Shown here one piece after another: positions 40,986 through 51,377 of a stretch of 64,000 nucleotides of DNA (its first letter is position 1; each line of letters starts with the position of its first letter). A program made the position numbers and the translations under genes. The stretch comes from Microplitis mediator (lineage: Eukaryota > Arthropoda > Insecta > Hymenoptera > Braconidae). The notes under the pieces are model-generated. The model was not told the DNA's origin. It made no database searches and was given only the letters and a program-made list of their open reading frames with translations. The stretch lies in contig NC_079974.1 of the NCBI RefSeq assembly GCF_029852145.1, positions 12,401,041 to 12,465,040 of the forward strand, read 5' to 3'.

Positions 40986-43900
40986 CTGACTGGTAGTCAG
41001 CTGACTGCCAACAGTTAAATGAACGGCTAAGGAATTTTTCTTTAAACATCATGTCTCGCGTAAGAAAAAAATTATTTTTCCCTTATCAACTGACTGGTAG
41101 TCAGCTGACTGCCAACAGTTAAATGAACGGCTGAGGATTTTTTCTTTAAAAATCATGTCCCGCGTAAGAACAAAATTATTCTTCGCTTATCAACTGACTG
41201 GTAGTCAGCTGACTGTCAACTGTTAAATTAACGGCTGAGGATTTTTTCTTTGAAAATCATGTCCCGCGTAAGAAAAAAATTATTTTTCTCTTATCAACTG
41301 ACTGGCAGTCGGCTGACTGCCAACAGTTTCGAAAAAAACTGAGAATTTTTTAAAAATAAAAGTCTAGTCCCGCAAAAAAAAAAATTTATTTTTCTCTTAT
41401 CAACTGACTGGTAGTCAGTTGACTTCTAACAGTTAAATAAACGGCTGAGGATTTTTTCTTTAAAAATCATGTCCCGCCTAAGAAAAAAATTATTTTTCTC
41501 TTATCAACTGACTGGCAGTCAGGTGACTGCCGACAGTTTCGAAAAGAACTGAGAATTTTCAAAAATAAAAGTCCAGTCCCGCAGAAAAAAAATTATTTTT
41601 CTCTTATCAACCGACTGGCAGTCAGCTGACTGCCAACAGTTTCGAAAAAAACTAAGAATTTCTTAAAAATAAAAATCCAGCCCCGCAAAAAAATAAATTA
41701 TTCTTCTCTTATCAACTGAGTGGTAGTCAGTTGACTGCCAACAGTTAAATGAACGGCTGAGGATTTTTTCGCTAAAAATTATGTCCCGCGTAAGAAACAA
41801 ATTATTTTTCTCTTATCAACTGACTGGCAGTCAGCTGATTGCCAACAGTTTCGAAAAGAACTGAGAATTTTTTTAAAATAAAACTCCAGTCCCGCAAAAA
41901 AAAATAATTATTTTTCCCTTATCAACCGACTAGTAGTCAGCTGACTGCCAACAGTTGAATGAACGGCTAAGAATTTTTTATCTAAACTTCAGTAGCGCAA
42001 AGAAAAAATTTATTTTGCTCTTATCAACTGACTGGTAGTCAGTTGACTGCCAACAGTTAAACAAACGGCCGAGAATTTTTTATGTAAAATTCAGTAGCGC
42101 AAAAAAATATTTTTCTTTTATCAACTGACTGGAAGCCATCTGACTGCCAGCAGTTTCGAAACGAACCGTGAATTTTTTAAAAATAAAAGTCCAGTCCCGC
42201 AAAAAAAAAAATTATTTTTCTCTCATCAACTGACTGGTAGTCAACTGACTGCCAACAGTTGAATAAACGGCTGAGAATTTTTTCTTCAAACATCATGTCC
42301 CGCGTAAGAAAAAAATTATTTTTCTCTTATTAACTGACTGGCAATCAGCTGACTGCCACCAGTTTTGAAAAGAACTGAGAATTTTTTAAAAATAAAAGTC
42401 CAGTCCAGCAAAAAAAAAAATCATTTTTCTCTTATCAACCGACTAGTAGTCAGCTGACTGCCAACAGTTGAATAAACGGCTGAGAATTTTTTCTTCAAAC
42501 ATCATGTCCCGCGTAAGAAAAAAATTATTTTTCTCTTATTAACTGACTGGCAGTCAGCTGACTGCCACCAGTTTCGAAAAGGACTGAGAATTTTTTAAAA
42601 ATAAAAGTCCAGTCCCGCAAAAAAAAAAAATTATTTTTCTCTCATCAACTGACTGGTCGTCAGCTGACTGCCAACAGTCAAATGAACGGCTGAGGATTTT
42701 TTCTTTTGAAATCATGTCCCGCGTAAGAAAAAAATTATTTTTCTCTTATCAACTGACTGGTAGTCAGCTGACTGCCAACAGTTTCGAAAAGAACTGAGAA
42801 TTTTTTAAAAATAAAAGTCCAGTCATGCAAAAAAAAAAATTATTTTTCTCTTATCAACTGACTGGCAGTCAGCTGACTGCCACCTGTTTCGAAAAGGACT
42901 GAGAATTTTTTAAAAATAAAAGTCCAGTCCCGCAAAAAAAAAAAATTATTTTTCTCTCATTAACTGACTGGTAGTCAGCTGACTGCCAATAGTTAAATGA
43001 ACGGCTAAGAATTTTTTATCTAAAATTCAGTAGCGCAAGGAAAAAATTCATTTTGCTCTTATCAACTGACTGGTAGTCAGCTGACTGCCAACAGTTAAAC
43101 GAACGGCTGAGAATTTTTTATTTAAAATTCAGTAGCGCAAAATAAAAATTTATTTTGCTTTTATCAATTGACTGGTAGTCAGCTGACTGCCAACAGTTTC
43201 GAAAAGAACTGAGAATTTTTTAAAAATAAAAGTCCAGTCATGCAAAAAAAAAAATTATTTTTTCTCTTATCAACTGACTGGCAGTCGGCTGACTGTCAAC
43301 AGTTTCGAAAAGAACTGAGAATTTTTTAAAAATAAAAGTCCAGTCCCGCAAAAAAAAAATTATTTTTCTTCTATCAACTGACTGAGAGTCAGCTGACTGC
43401 CAACAGTTAAATGAAAGGCTGAGGATTTTTTCTTTAAAAATCATGTCTCGCGTAAGAAAAAAATTATTTTTCTCTTATCAACAGACTGGCAGCCAGCTGA
43501 CTGCCAACAGTTTCGAAAAGAACAGACAATATTTTAAAAATAAAATTCCAGTCCCGCAAAAAAAAAAATTATTTTTCTTCTATCAACTGACTGGTAGTCA
43601 GCTGACTGCCAACAGTTGAATGAAGGGCTAAGGAATTTTTCTTTAAACATCATGTCTCGCGTAAGAAAAAAATTATTTTTCCCTTATCAACTGACTGGTA
43701 GTCAGCTGACTGCCAACAGTTAAATGAACGGCTGAGGATTTTTTCTTTAAAAATCATGTCCCGCGTAAGAACAAAATTATTCTTCGCTTATCAACTGACT
43801 GGTAGTCAGCTGACTGTCAACTGTTAAATTAACGGCTGAGGATTTTTTCTTTGAAAATCATGTCCCGCGTAAGAAAAAAATTATTTTTCTCTTATCAACT

Positions 43901-46900
43901 GACAGGCAGTCGGCTGACTGCCAACAGTTTCGAAAAAAACTGAGAATTTTTTAAAAATAAAAGTCTAGTCCCGCAAAAAAAAAAATTTATTTTTCTCTTA
44001 TCAACTGACTGGTAGTCAGTTGACTTCTAACAGTTAAATAAACGGCTGAGGATTTTTTCTTTAAAAATCATCTCCCGCCTAAGAAAAAAAATTATTTTTC
44101 TCTTATCAACTGACTGGCAGTCAGGTGACTGCCGACAGTTTCGAAAAGAACTGAGAATTTTCAAAAATAAAAGTCCAGTTCCGCAGAAAAAAAATTATTT
44201 TTCTCTTATCAACCGACTGGCAATCAGCTGACTGCCACCAGTTTTGAAAAGAACTGAGAATTCTTTAAAAATAAAAGTCCAGTCCAGCAAAAAAAAAAAT
44301 CATTTTTCTCTTATCAACCGACTAGTAGTCAGCTGACTGCCAACAGTTAAATGAACGGCTGAGAATTTTTTCTTCAAACATCATGTCCCGCGTAAGAAAA
44401 AAATTATTTTTCTCTTATTAACTGACTGGCAGTCAGCTGACTGCCACCAGTTTCGAAAAGGACTGAGAATTTTTTAAAAATAAAAGTCCAGTCCCGCAAA
44501 AAAAAAAAATTATTTTTCTCTTATCAACTGACTGGTAGTCAGCTGACTGCCAACAGTTAAATGAACGGCTGAGGATTTTTTTTTTAAAATCATGTCCCGC
44601 GTAAGAAAAAAATTATGTTTCTCTTATCAACTGACTGGCAGTCAGCTGACTGCCAACAGTTTCGAAAAGAACTAAGAATTTTATAAAAATAAAAGTCCAG
44701 TCCCGCAAAAAAAAAAATTATTTTTCTTCTATCAACTGACTGGTAGTCAGCTGACTGCCAACAGTCAAATGAACGGCTGAGGATTTTTTCTTTTGAAATC
44801 ATGTCCCGCGTAAGAAAAAAATTATTTTTCTCTTATCAACTGACTGGTAGTCAGCTGACTGCCAACAGTTTCGAAAAGAACTGAGAATTTTTTAAAAATA
44901 AAAGTCCAGTCATGCAAAAAAAAAAATTATTTTTCTCTTATCAACTGACTGGCAGTCAGCTGACTGCCAACAGTTAAATGAACGGCTGAGGTTTTTTTCT
45001 TTAAAAATCATGTCTTGCGTAAGAAAAAAATTATTTTTCTCTTATTAACTGACTGGCAATCAGCTGACTGCCACCAGTTTCGAAAAGGACTGAGAATTTT
45101 TTAAAAATAAAAGTCCAGTCCCGCAAAAAAAAAAAATTATTTTTCTCTCATTAACTGACTGGTAGTCAGCTGACTGCCAATAGTTAAATAAACGGCTGAG
45201 AATTTTTTATCTAAAATTCAGTAGCGCAAGGAAAAAATTCATTTTGCTCTTATCAACTGACTGGTAGTCAGCTGACTGCCAACAGTTAAACGAACGGCTG
45301 AGAATTTTTTATTTAAAATTCAGTAGCGCAAAATAAAAATTTATTTTGCTTTTATCAATTGACTGGTAGTCAGCTGACTGCCAACAGTTAAATGAACGGC
45401 TGAGGATTTTTTCTTTAAAAATCATGTCCCGCGTAAGAACAAAATTATTCTTCGCTTATCAACTGACTGGTAGTCAGCTGACTGTCAACTGTTAAATTAA
45501 CGGCTGAGGATTTTTTCTTTGAAAATCATGTCCCGCATAAGAAAAAAATTATTTTTCTCTTATCAACTGACAGGCAGTCGGCTGACTGCCAACAGTTTCG
45601 AAAAAAACTGAGAATTTTTAAAAATAAAAGTCTAGTCCCGCAAAAAAAAAAATTTATTTTTCTCTTATCAACTGACTGGTAGTCAGTTGACTTCTAACAG
45701 TTAAATAAACGGCTGAGGATTTTTTCTTTAAAAATCATGTCCCGCCTAAGAAAAAAATTAGTTTTCTCTTATCAACTGACTGGCAGTCAGGTGACTGCCG
45801 ACATTTTCGAAAAGAACTGAGAATTTTCAAAAATAAAAGTCCAGTCCCGCAGAAAAAAAATTATTTTTCTCTTATCAACCGACTGGCAGTCAGCTGACTG
45901 CCAACAGTTTTGAAAAGAACTAAGAATTTCTTAAAAATAAAAATCCAGCCCCGCAAAAAAATAAATTATTCTTCTCTTATCAACTAAGTGGTAGTCAGTT
46001 GACTGCCAACAGTTAAATGAACGGCTGAGGATTTTTTCGCTAAAAATTATGTCCCGCGTAAGAAACAAATTATTTTTCTCTTATCAACTGACTGGCAGTC
46101 AGCTGATTGCCAACAGTTTCGAAAAGAACTGAGAATTTTTTTAAAATAAAAGTCCAGTCCCGCAAAAAAAAATAATTAATTTTTCCTTATCAACCGACTA
46201 GTAGTCAGCTGACTGCCAACAGTTGAATGAACGGCTGAGAATTTTTTATCTAAACTTCAGTAGCGCAAAGAAAAAATTTCTTTTGCTCTTATCAACTGAC
46301 TGGTAGTCAGTTGACTGCCAACAGTTAAACAAACGGCCGAGAATTTTTTATGTAAAATTCAGTAGCGCAAAAAAATATTTTTCTTTTATCAACTGACTGG
46401 AAGCCATCTGACTGCCAGCAGTTTCGAAACGAACTGTGAATTTTTTAAAAATAAAAGTCCCGTCCCGCAAAAAAAAAATTATTTTTCTCTTATCAACTGA
46501 CTGACAGTCAGCTGACTGCCAACAGTTTCGAAAAGAACTGAGAATTTTTAAAAAATAAAAGTCCAGTCCCGCAAAAAAAAAAATTATTTTTCTCTCATCA
46601 ACTGACTGGTAGTCAGCTGACTGCCAACAGTTAAATGAACGGCTGAGGTTTTTTTCTTTAAAAATCATGTCTTGCGTAAGAAAAAAATTATTTTTCTCTT
46701 ATTAACTGACTGGCAATCAGCTGACTGCCACCAGTTTTGAAAAGAACTGAGAATTTTTTAAAAATAAAAGTCCAGTCCAGCAAAAAAAAAAATTATTTTT
46801 CTCTTATCAACCGACTAGTAGTCAGCTGACTGCCAACAGTTAAATGAACGGCTGAGAATTTTTTCTTCAAACATCATGTCCCGCGTAAGAAAAAAATTAT

Positions 46901-47600
46901 TTTTCTCTTATTAACTGACTGGCAGTCAGCTGACTGCCACCAGTTTCGAAAAGGACTGAGAATTTTTTAAAAATAAAAGTCCAGTCCCGCAAAAAAAAAA
47001 AATTATTTTTCTCTCATCAACTGACTGGTAGTCAGCTGACTGCCAACAGTTAAATGAACGGCTGAGGATTTTTTCTTTTAAAATCATGTCCCGCGTAAGA
47101 AAAAAATTATGTTTCTCTTATCAACTGACTGGCAGTCAGCTGACTGCCAACAGTTTCGAAAAGAACTAAGAATTTTATAAAAATAAAAGTCCAGTCCCGC
47201 AAAAAAAAAAATTATTTTTCTTCTATCAACTGACTGGTAGTCAGCTGACTGCCAACAGTCAAATGAACGGCTGAGGATTTTTTCTTTTGAAATCATGTCT
47301 CGCGTAAGAAAAAAATTATTTTTCTCTTATCAACTGACTGGTAGTCAGCTGACTGCCAACAGTTTCGAAAAGAACTGAGAATTTTTTAAAAATAAAAGTC
47401 CGGTCATGCAAAAAAAAAAATTATTTTTCTCTTATCAACTGACTGGCAGTCAGCTGACTGCCAACAGTTTCGAAAAGAACTGAGAATTTTTTAAAAATAA
47501 AAGTCCAGTCCCGCAAAAAAAAAATATTATTTTTCTTCTATCAACTGACTGGTAGTCAGATGACTGCCGACAGTTTGAGGATCATCTGAGGATTTTTTAC
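40986..47600 (+). repeat. Satellite array, segment 5, a distinct sub-family block
   Basis: Same satellite and orientation but a different set of variants: AACAAAATTATTCTTCGC, TTGACTTCTAACAGTTAAAT, GCCACCAGTTTCG and ATCAACCGACTAG. These are not seen farther left. A block is present three times, marked by AACAAAATTATTCTTCGC at about 41,169, 43,770 and 45,439. The change of sub-family near 41 kb suggests older or separately amplified units next to the transposase. Confidence 0.9.
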
Positions 47601-47880
47601 AAGTAAAAGTCCAGTCATGCCAAAAAAAAAATTATCCTGCTTTTATTAACTGACTTCTGGCAGTTTAATGAAATGCTGAGGTTTTTTTATAATAATCTAG
47701 TTTCGCATAAATTAAAAACTAAAAATTTTCTGTTCTTATCGACTGATTGGCATGAGATGATAAGACGTTTGAAATTTTTTATTAATTTTTATCTCAGTTA
47801 AATTTCGCGACAGATTGTTTTTTTTTTTCATTCTATTATTAACTCACTTCTAGTATTATGCCGACAGCTAAGCCTCCATA
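47601..47880 (+). repeat. Decayed satellite units at the inner edge of the left arm
   Basis: Unit spacing persists but identity falls toward the transposase. The unit at 47,641-47,745 still has AACTGACTTCTGGCAG and the private variant TTTAATGAAATGCTGAGG (47,664-47,681). The next ones keep only traces such as TTCTTATCGACTGATTGG and TATTATTAACTCACTTCTAG. The same private variant occurs in reverse complement as the innermost unit on the other side of the transposase. Confidence 0.8.
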
Positions 47881-48175
47881 GGACGATCGCCGATGTTGTT
47901 ATTTTGTATAATTTTTATTTCTTCAAATGCTACTGTTTATTGATCTGTATCTCTTTTACTCCTTACTGTTTGTTGCTTTTTTCAATATACTTAATTTAAT
48001 TTTATTTTTTGGAAATATGACGCTGTGTCCAAGGCACTCGCTGTTTTTTTCTCGTTTCACTAATTTTTGTTTCTCTCTGTTCATTGTTTTTCACTTGTTT
48101 TTAAAATTTATCGATGCAAACTATTAACAAATGTTAGTCTCTATTTAATCTTCAATAACTGCACTACTTTTCGCT
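47881..48175 (+). promoter_or_regulatory. Upstream region of the transposase gene
   Basis: About 295 bp of non-satellite, T-rich sequence between the last decayed unit and the transposase ATG. TATAATTTTTATTTC near 47,908 could serve as a TATA-like element, but no motif is decisive. No mariner-like terminal sequence is visible here, so the transposon does not seem to end between the satellite and the gene. A 66-codon frame at 47,927-48,127 has no recognisable product. Confidence 0.35.
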
Positions 48176-49323
48176 ATGCCTCGTGAAAATCATTATTCTG
48201 CTTCGGATTATGCGGACATGATCATGTTGTACGGCGAGTGTCACTATAACGCTAGGATCCTTGTCGTGTGTATGCTGAACGTTACCCAAACCGTGCTCGT
48301 CATCCAAACCATCACATGATTCTCGGTGCTGCTCAACGTCTTCGGGATACTGGAAATATTTTGCCAGCCCGCGTCGAGCGTGTAGGTCGTCCTCGTGACA
48401 TACGTAATCTGCGTAATGAAGATCGTGTGGTTGACGCAGTGGAGAACGTTCCTCACACTATTGTCCGCAAACTTGAGCGTCAGTTGCAGATTTCTCGTAC
48501 GTCAATTAATCGTATAACTAAAGCGAGAGAATTGCATCCATTCCACGCAACTAAAGCTCAAAAATTAGGACCTGGTGATTTTGAACAGCGGATAGCTTTT
48601 TGCAACCGTATTTTGGAGATGGTTGCCAATGATCCTGACTTTTTACAGCGTGTATTGTGGACAGACGAATCACTTTTCACTCGTGAAGGGTGTTTTAATC
48701 AACACAATTCGCATGAGTACGCCGTAGAAAATCCTCATTTCACTCGAAACCGCAATTTCCGAAATAAGTGGAAAATTAATATGTGGGGTGGCATTATTGG
48801 CAACGTCGTACTTCTCCATCTTTTGCCGGACGCTATGAACGTAAGTAGGGAAATTTACGTAAATCATAATTCTTGTGATAGATCGTTTATTTACTAAAAT
48901 GTGAATTAGGGCGCCAATTATCTGAGGTTCCTACAAGAAGTGCTGCCGGAAGCTCTGGCGCAGCTACCACCTGATGAACGTCCTCAGTGGTTCCAGCATG
49001 ATGGTGCACCGACGCATACTGCAGCGCAGGTGACAGAGTACCTAAATGCAACGTATCCCAATTCTTGGATCGGGAGAAACGGTCCCTTTCCATGGCCTCC
49101 AAGGTCACCAGACTTGACACCTCTGGATTTTTTCTTGTTGGGTTACATAAAAGGAGTCGTTTACGAGACAGAACCTGAGGATCAGTTTGAGACGATGGCG
49201 AGAATTCAGGTGGCATACCTGAACATTACTCCTGTTATGATGGAGAAAGTCAGGACAGATTTGATAAGACGCTGCCGTCTTTGCATCCAAGTTGGAGGAG
49301 GAACGTTCGAGCAGCTGCTCTAA
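48176..49323 (+). pseudogene. Tc1/mariner-superfamily transposase, DD41D type, one apparent N-terminal frameshift
   Basis: Encodes a DDE/D cut-and-paste transposase of the insect family with an N-terminal DUF4817-like helix-turn-helix region. The first ATG (48,176) starts MPRENHYSASDYADMIMLYG. The frame shifts by one base near 48,254-48,262, and the rest is open from 48,256 (VYAERYPN, then GRPRD). The catalytic triad is visible: D in WTDES (48,664-48,666), D in FQHDGAP (49,000-49,002) and D in SPDLTPLDFF (49,126-49,128). Forty-one residues separate the last two, the spacing called DD41D (rosa-like). A likely intron, 48,841-48,909, interrupts exon 1 after 191 codons counted from 48,268. Exon 2 supplies 137 codons and ends in TAA followed by TGA. 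With one base restored the protein would be about 359 residues, near normal length for the family. All three acidic residues are intact, so decay is recent, or the shift is a sequencing error or an unseen start. Confidence 0.88.
48841..48909 (+). other. Predicted 69-nt intron in the transposase
   Basis: Starts GTAAGT and ends ATTAG. Removing it joins ...LPDAMN to GANYLRFLQE in phase 0, which restores the continuous core expected in this transposase family. Unspliced, the frame stops at 48,897. The length is typical of short insect introns. Confidence 0.75.
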
Positions 49324-49352
49324 TGATAGTCATCGTTCCATAAAAACAAAAC

Positions 49353-49368
49353 GGCCCTTTTCAGGGCC
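49353..49368 (+). terminator. Histone-type mRNA 3' stem-loop downstream of the transposase
   Basis: GGCCCTTTTCAGGGCC forms a 6-bp stem with loop UUUC, the size and loop of the stem-loop at the 3' end of replication-dependent histone mRNAs. The flanks also fit: A-rich ACAAAAC before and ACAAAA after, as in insect histone genes. It lies 29 nt after the transposase stop codon, a normal distance for a histone gene. In histone mRNAs this element binds SLBP and directs U7-dependent cleavage without polyadenylation. A convincing downstream purine-rich histone element is not obvious (AAACGTAAAAAAAATTCGAG follows), so function is inferred. Confidence 0.75.
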
Positions 49369-49373
49369 ACAAA

Positions 49374-49460
49374 ATTTTTTAAACGTAAAAAAAATTCGAG
49401 TTATGAGATTTTTCGTTTGACGATTTCGCGCAATGCTACGATTAAATTTTAGATAAATTT
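49374..49460 (+). other. Short AT-rich spacer between stem-loop and inverted satellite
   Basis: Contains TTTCGCGCAATG and ATTTTAGATAAATTTTG, the latter resembling the ATCTAAAATTC portion of class C satellite units in inverted orientation. It is probably a decayed unit mirroring those at 47.7-47.9 kb. Confidence 0.4.
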
Positions 49461-50720
49461 TGTAAAATTTTTGTAGGATTAGATTTTCACCGAAAAATCC
49501 TCAGCATTTCATTAAACTGTTGGTAGTCAGTTGATAAGAGCAGAATAAGTTTTTTTTTTTGCGGGACTGAATTTTAGATAAAAAATCCTCAGCCGTTCAT
49601 TTAACTGTTGGCAGTCAGCTGACTACCAGTCAGTTGATAAGAGAAAAATAATTTTTTTTTTTTGCGGGACTGGACTTTTATTTTTAAAAAATTCTCAGTT
49701 CTTTTCGAAACTGTTGGCAGTCAGCTGACTACCAGTCAGTTGATAAGAGAAAAATAAATTTTTTCTTTCGCGGGACATGATTTTTAAAGAAAAAATCCTC
49801 AGCCGTTCATTTAACTGTTGGCAGTCAGCTGACTACCAGTCAGTTGATAAAAGAAAAATAATTTTTTTTTTTTGCGGGACTGGACTTTTATTTTTAAAAA
49901 AATTCTCAGTTCTTTTCGAAACTGTTGGCAGTCAGCTGACTGCCAGTCAGTTGATAGGAGAAAAATAATTTTTTTTTTTGCGGGACTGGACTTTTATTTT
50001 TAAAAAATTCTCAGTTCTTTTCGAAACTGTTGGCAGTCAGCTGACTACCAGTCAGTTGATAAGAGCAAAATAAATTTTTTTTTTGCGGGACTGGACTTTT
50101 ATTTTTAAAAAATTCTCAGTTCTTTTCGAAACTGTTGGCAGTCAGCTGACTACCAGTCAGTTGATAAGAGAAAAATAAATTTTTTCTTTTGCGGGACATG
50201 ATTTTTAAAGAAAAAATCCTCAGCCGTTCATTTAACTGTTGGCAGTCAGCTGACTACCAGTCAGTTAATAAAAGAAAAATAATTTTTTTTTTTGCGGGAC
50301 TGGACTTTTATTTTTAAAAAAATTCTCAGTTCTTTTCGAAACTGTTGGCAGTCAGCTGACTGCCAGTCAGTTGATAGGAGAAAAATAATTTTTTTTTTTG
50401 CGGGACTGGACTTTTATTTTTAAAAAATTCTCAGTTCTTTTCGAAACTGTTGGCAGTCAGCTGACTACCAGTCAGTTGATAAGAGCAAAATAAATTTTTT
50501 TTTTGCGCTACTGAATTTTAGATAAAAAATTCTCAGCCGTTCGTTTAACTGTTGGCAATCAGCTGACTGCCAGTCAGTTGACATGTGCGAAATAATTTTT
50601 TCTTAATAATTGCGAAACTAGATTTTTTTTGAAAAATCCTTTGTTATTTTTTAAACTGGTAGCAGTCAGCTGACCGTTTGTCAGTCAAAAATAAAATAAC
50701 AATTAGTTTTTTTCGCAGGA
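49461..50720 (-). repeat. Satellite array in inverted orientation (right arm)
   Basis: About 12 units of the same ~105-bp satellite on the opposite strand, reading GGCAGTCAGCTGACTACC then AGTCAGTTGATAAGAG. The innermost unit (49,499-49,516) carries CCTCAGCATTTCATTAAA, the exact reverse complement of the private variant at 47,664-47,681. A four-unit block is duplicated: about 49,670-50,040 recurs at about 50,092-50,460, an offset near 421 bp. The outermost units (50,560-50,720) decay. The frame at 49,777-49,968 is a satellite artefact. Confidence 0.95.
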
Positions 50721-51012
50721 CTCGATTTTTGCGAAGAGATCAAAAATTAAATAATTAAAATTTCTATTCGCGTGCATCTCGCGTTGTGAAAGCCGCTGAA
50801 CGAGAGCCGAGCGCTCACGCGTTGAAGCTTCCCCCAGACTGTTCTTCCCACTTTACTGGTTTGCGCTAATGCTCTCTTCTGATTGGCTACCTTTTTTAAT
50901 TAATAAGAATTTACCTGTTCGTCAGGTGAAAAAACGGCAGAGGACTTTTCGTCCCAGAATTTCGTCCTCTATTTGGCCTCAAAATTTGGGCCGGAACTTT
51001 TGGGACACCCTG
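50721..51012 (-). mobile_element. Outer unique segment and terminal inverted repeat of the mariner-type element
   Basis: After the last decayed satellite unit comes unique sequence with a CpG-rich stretch (50,770-50,835), a GCCAATC box on the minus strand near 50,882 and a hairpin with arms AGAGGAC and GTCCTCT (about 50,938-50,972). It ends TTTTGGGACACCCTG, followed by TA at 51,013. Read inward from the end this is CAGGGTGTCCCAAAAG next to a TA target dinucleotide, the terminus style of arthropod mariner-superfamily elements with DUF4817 transposases. The matching left terminus must lie left of the window. A chance neighbouring MITE end is the alternative. Confidence 0.6.
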
Positions 51013-51018
51013 TATATT

Positions 51019-51154
51019 TTAGGGTACGTTGAAAAAAAACTTTTTTTTCGTTTTTCTTAGCATGGGGGTAGAATTTGTATCTTATAAAAAAAAAAATTTT
51101 TCAAGAAAAAAAAATTTTTTCACTTAACTTTTTGAGGTGGCCCACTCGTTTTTT
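51019..51154 (+). mobile_element. TTAGGGTGGG-type MITE, left fragment
   Basis: Matches the left end of the intact MITE at 58,511-59,077: TTAGGGTACGTTG, runs of A and T, CATGGGGGTAGAATTTG and GAGGTGGCCCACTCG. Homology breaks at 51,154 and resumes at about 52,724, so this and the right fragment are one element split by an insertion. Confidence 0.75.
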
Positions 51155-51285
51155 AGGTAGATTATTTGAAAAATCTAGGTATTGTATTTGTCCTCATGGT
51201 CGATTTTTCAAGGAATTTTGTCACAACCTATTATAATTAGTTGAGTAGATTTCGAAAATACCATTCGTTGAAAAATTTATATATG

Positions 51286-51290
<5 letters not shown>

Positions 51291-51368
<78 letters not shown>
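51291..51368. repeat. (TA)n microsatellite
   Basis: About 78 bp of pure TA dinucleotides inside the insertion. Confidence 0.95.
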
Positions 51369-51371
<3 letters not shown>

Positions 51372-51377
51372 ATAGAA

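Noticed and set aside
2513..47296. Dozens of minus-strand frames of 60-118 codons with shared sequence (DWTFIFKKFSVL- and SFNCWQSADYQSV-like)
   Set aside because: They are translations of the ~105-bp satellite, open because the unit length is a multiple of three. They break at A-tract length changes and have no independent start, codon or conservation signal.
1..47600. CRISPR-like pattern of a conserved ~33-bp palindrome with more variable ~70-bp intervals
   Set aside because: The intervals fall into three repeating classes rather than unique spacers, the units are ~105 bp and eukaryotic transposons surround them; this is a satellite.
48670..49290. Minus-strand frames over the transposase (48,670-48,867, 48,887-49,216 and 49,105-49,290)
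   Set aside because: Antisense shadows of the transposase exons.
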